DNA from: Botryococcus braunii
Lineage: Eukaryota > Chlorophyta > Trebouxiophyceae
NCBI GenBank assembly: GCA_002005505.1
Contig: KV908518.1
Location: forward strand, 251,465 to 315,464
DNA: 64,000 nt
Reading direction: 5' to 3'
The notes beneath the pieces are model-generated. The model was not told where the DNA came from, searched no databases, and saw only the letters and a list, made by a program, of their open reading frames with translations. Numbering within the stretch: the stretch's first letter is position 1; the number at the start of each line of letters is the position of its first letter. A program made the position numbers and the translations under genes. This document shows, in pieces, positions 63,510 to 64,000 of this stretch.

Positions 63510-64000
63510 CTTTTCTTGCATGCATGCTTTATGTGGATCTTCTCAAACCTAGTGAATCACGATGACCAAAATGAACACGGGCTTTGCAAGTGGCTTGGTC
63601 ATAATGTCAGCCACATTACGAGCAGATTCCACATAGAGGATATCCACCAGCCCCAGATCCATTGCCTCCCTAGCATAGTAGAAGCTAACGGCAACGTGCT
63701 CCGTGAATTTGGAATAAAGGGGTTGCGCATCTTGGCAATGCAACCTTGGTTGTCAAAAAGATTTGACCCTCCAAGGTGCAGCCCTACCTCTTCCAAGAAG
63801 CCCCTCAGCCAATTGGCTTCTTCACTATATGACTGGCTGCCATAAATTAAGCCTGCACAGTTGAGGTAGCAACTGAACTTTGTTTTTTGCTACCCCACAC
63901 CACGGCACTACCATAGACTGATATAACATAGCCAGTGGTGGAATACCTGTGATCGAGGTCCCCAGCATAGTCGGCATCAACCTAGCCTTCTAGCTCAGGA
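63510..64000 (-). pseudogene. Copia L RNase H end, frameshifted, runs off the window
   Basis: Minus-strand matches to K's RNase H: SARNVADIMTKPLAKPVF, FYYAREAMDLG, NQGCIAKMRNP. Several indels break the frame (near 63600 and 63740). The element continues beyond 64000. Confidence 0.85.

Overview
The window looks like nuclear DNA of a retrotransposon-rich eukaryote of the green lineage, probably a streptophyte (a charophyte-type alga or early-diverging land plant). The evidence is chromodomain Ty3/Gypsy elements, Ty1/Copia elements primed by a plant-type initiator-tRNA-Met half, and one intron-containing drug/metabolite-transporter gene with GT-AG introns. I cannot name the species. About 56 kb of the 64 kb is LTR-retrotransposon sequence, much of it nested. 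Labels used here: Gypsy-type A, B0-B3, D, G, H, I, J, M; Copia-type E, F, K, L; TRIM = terminal-repeat retrotransposon in miniature.

1-7372 is a patchwork of broken Gypsy pieces. It holds an inverted protease fragment abutting an intact RT-RNaseH-integrase-chromodomain ORF (A), the start of A's 3' LTR, a two-part inverted fragment of family B (B0), a gag zinc-knuckle fragment, and the 3' end of M. 7373-13579 is a full-length minus-strand element B1 (450-bp LTRs) whose integrase is stopped and truncated. 13583-14193 is a complete TRIM. 14194-15285 is the 3' end of B2. 15359-17184 is the gag end and 5' LTR of I.

17185-53933 is a single plus-strand Copia element E blown apart by nested insertions. 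F (Copia, minus) sits in E's RT gene (18013-33978, TSD AGATC). H (Gypsy, minus) sits in F. A three-LTR TRIM array sits in H (25665-28037, TSD CTGCC), and G sits in the TRIM. D (Gypsy, minus) sits exactly at E's polypurine tract/LTR junction (35076-46021, TSD GGAGG), and B3 sits in D (35784-40586, TSD CTTCG). K (Copia, minus, nearly identical 694-bp LTRs) sits in E's 3' LTR (46125-53138, TSD CAAAT). 54035-56625 holds decayed element remnants (J and an unassigned LTR).

57-63 kb is the only gene-like stretch. Two long CA microsatellites flank or lie within a four-exon DMT/TPT-type transporter gene (58705-61312, plus strand) whose splice phases join into one 328-residue frame. The right edge (63147-64000) enters another K-like Copia element, L.

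Nothing here forms a bacterial-style operon. The genes cooperate only in the sense of gag/pol modules within each element, and defective members (B1, B3, TRIMs) presumably depend on proteins supplied by others. The most unusual features are a TRIM whose LTR carries tRNA-like A- and B-box sequences, two Copia families with the same internal-duplication architecture in the LTR, an extra leader ORF in Copia F, and one shared non-canonical primer-binding site across the Gypsy families.
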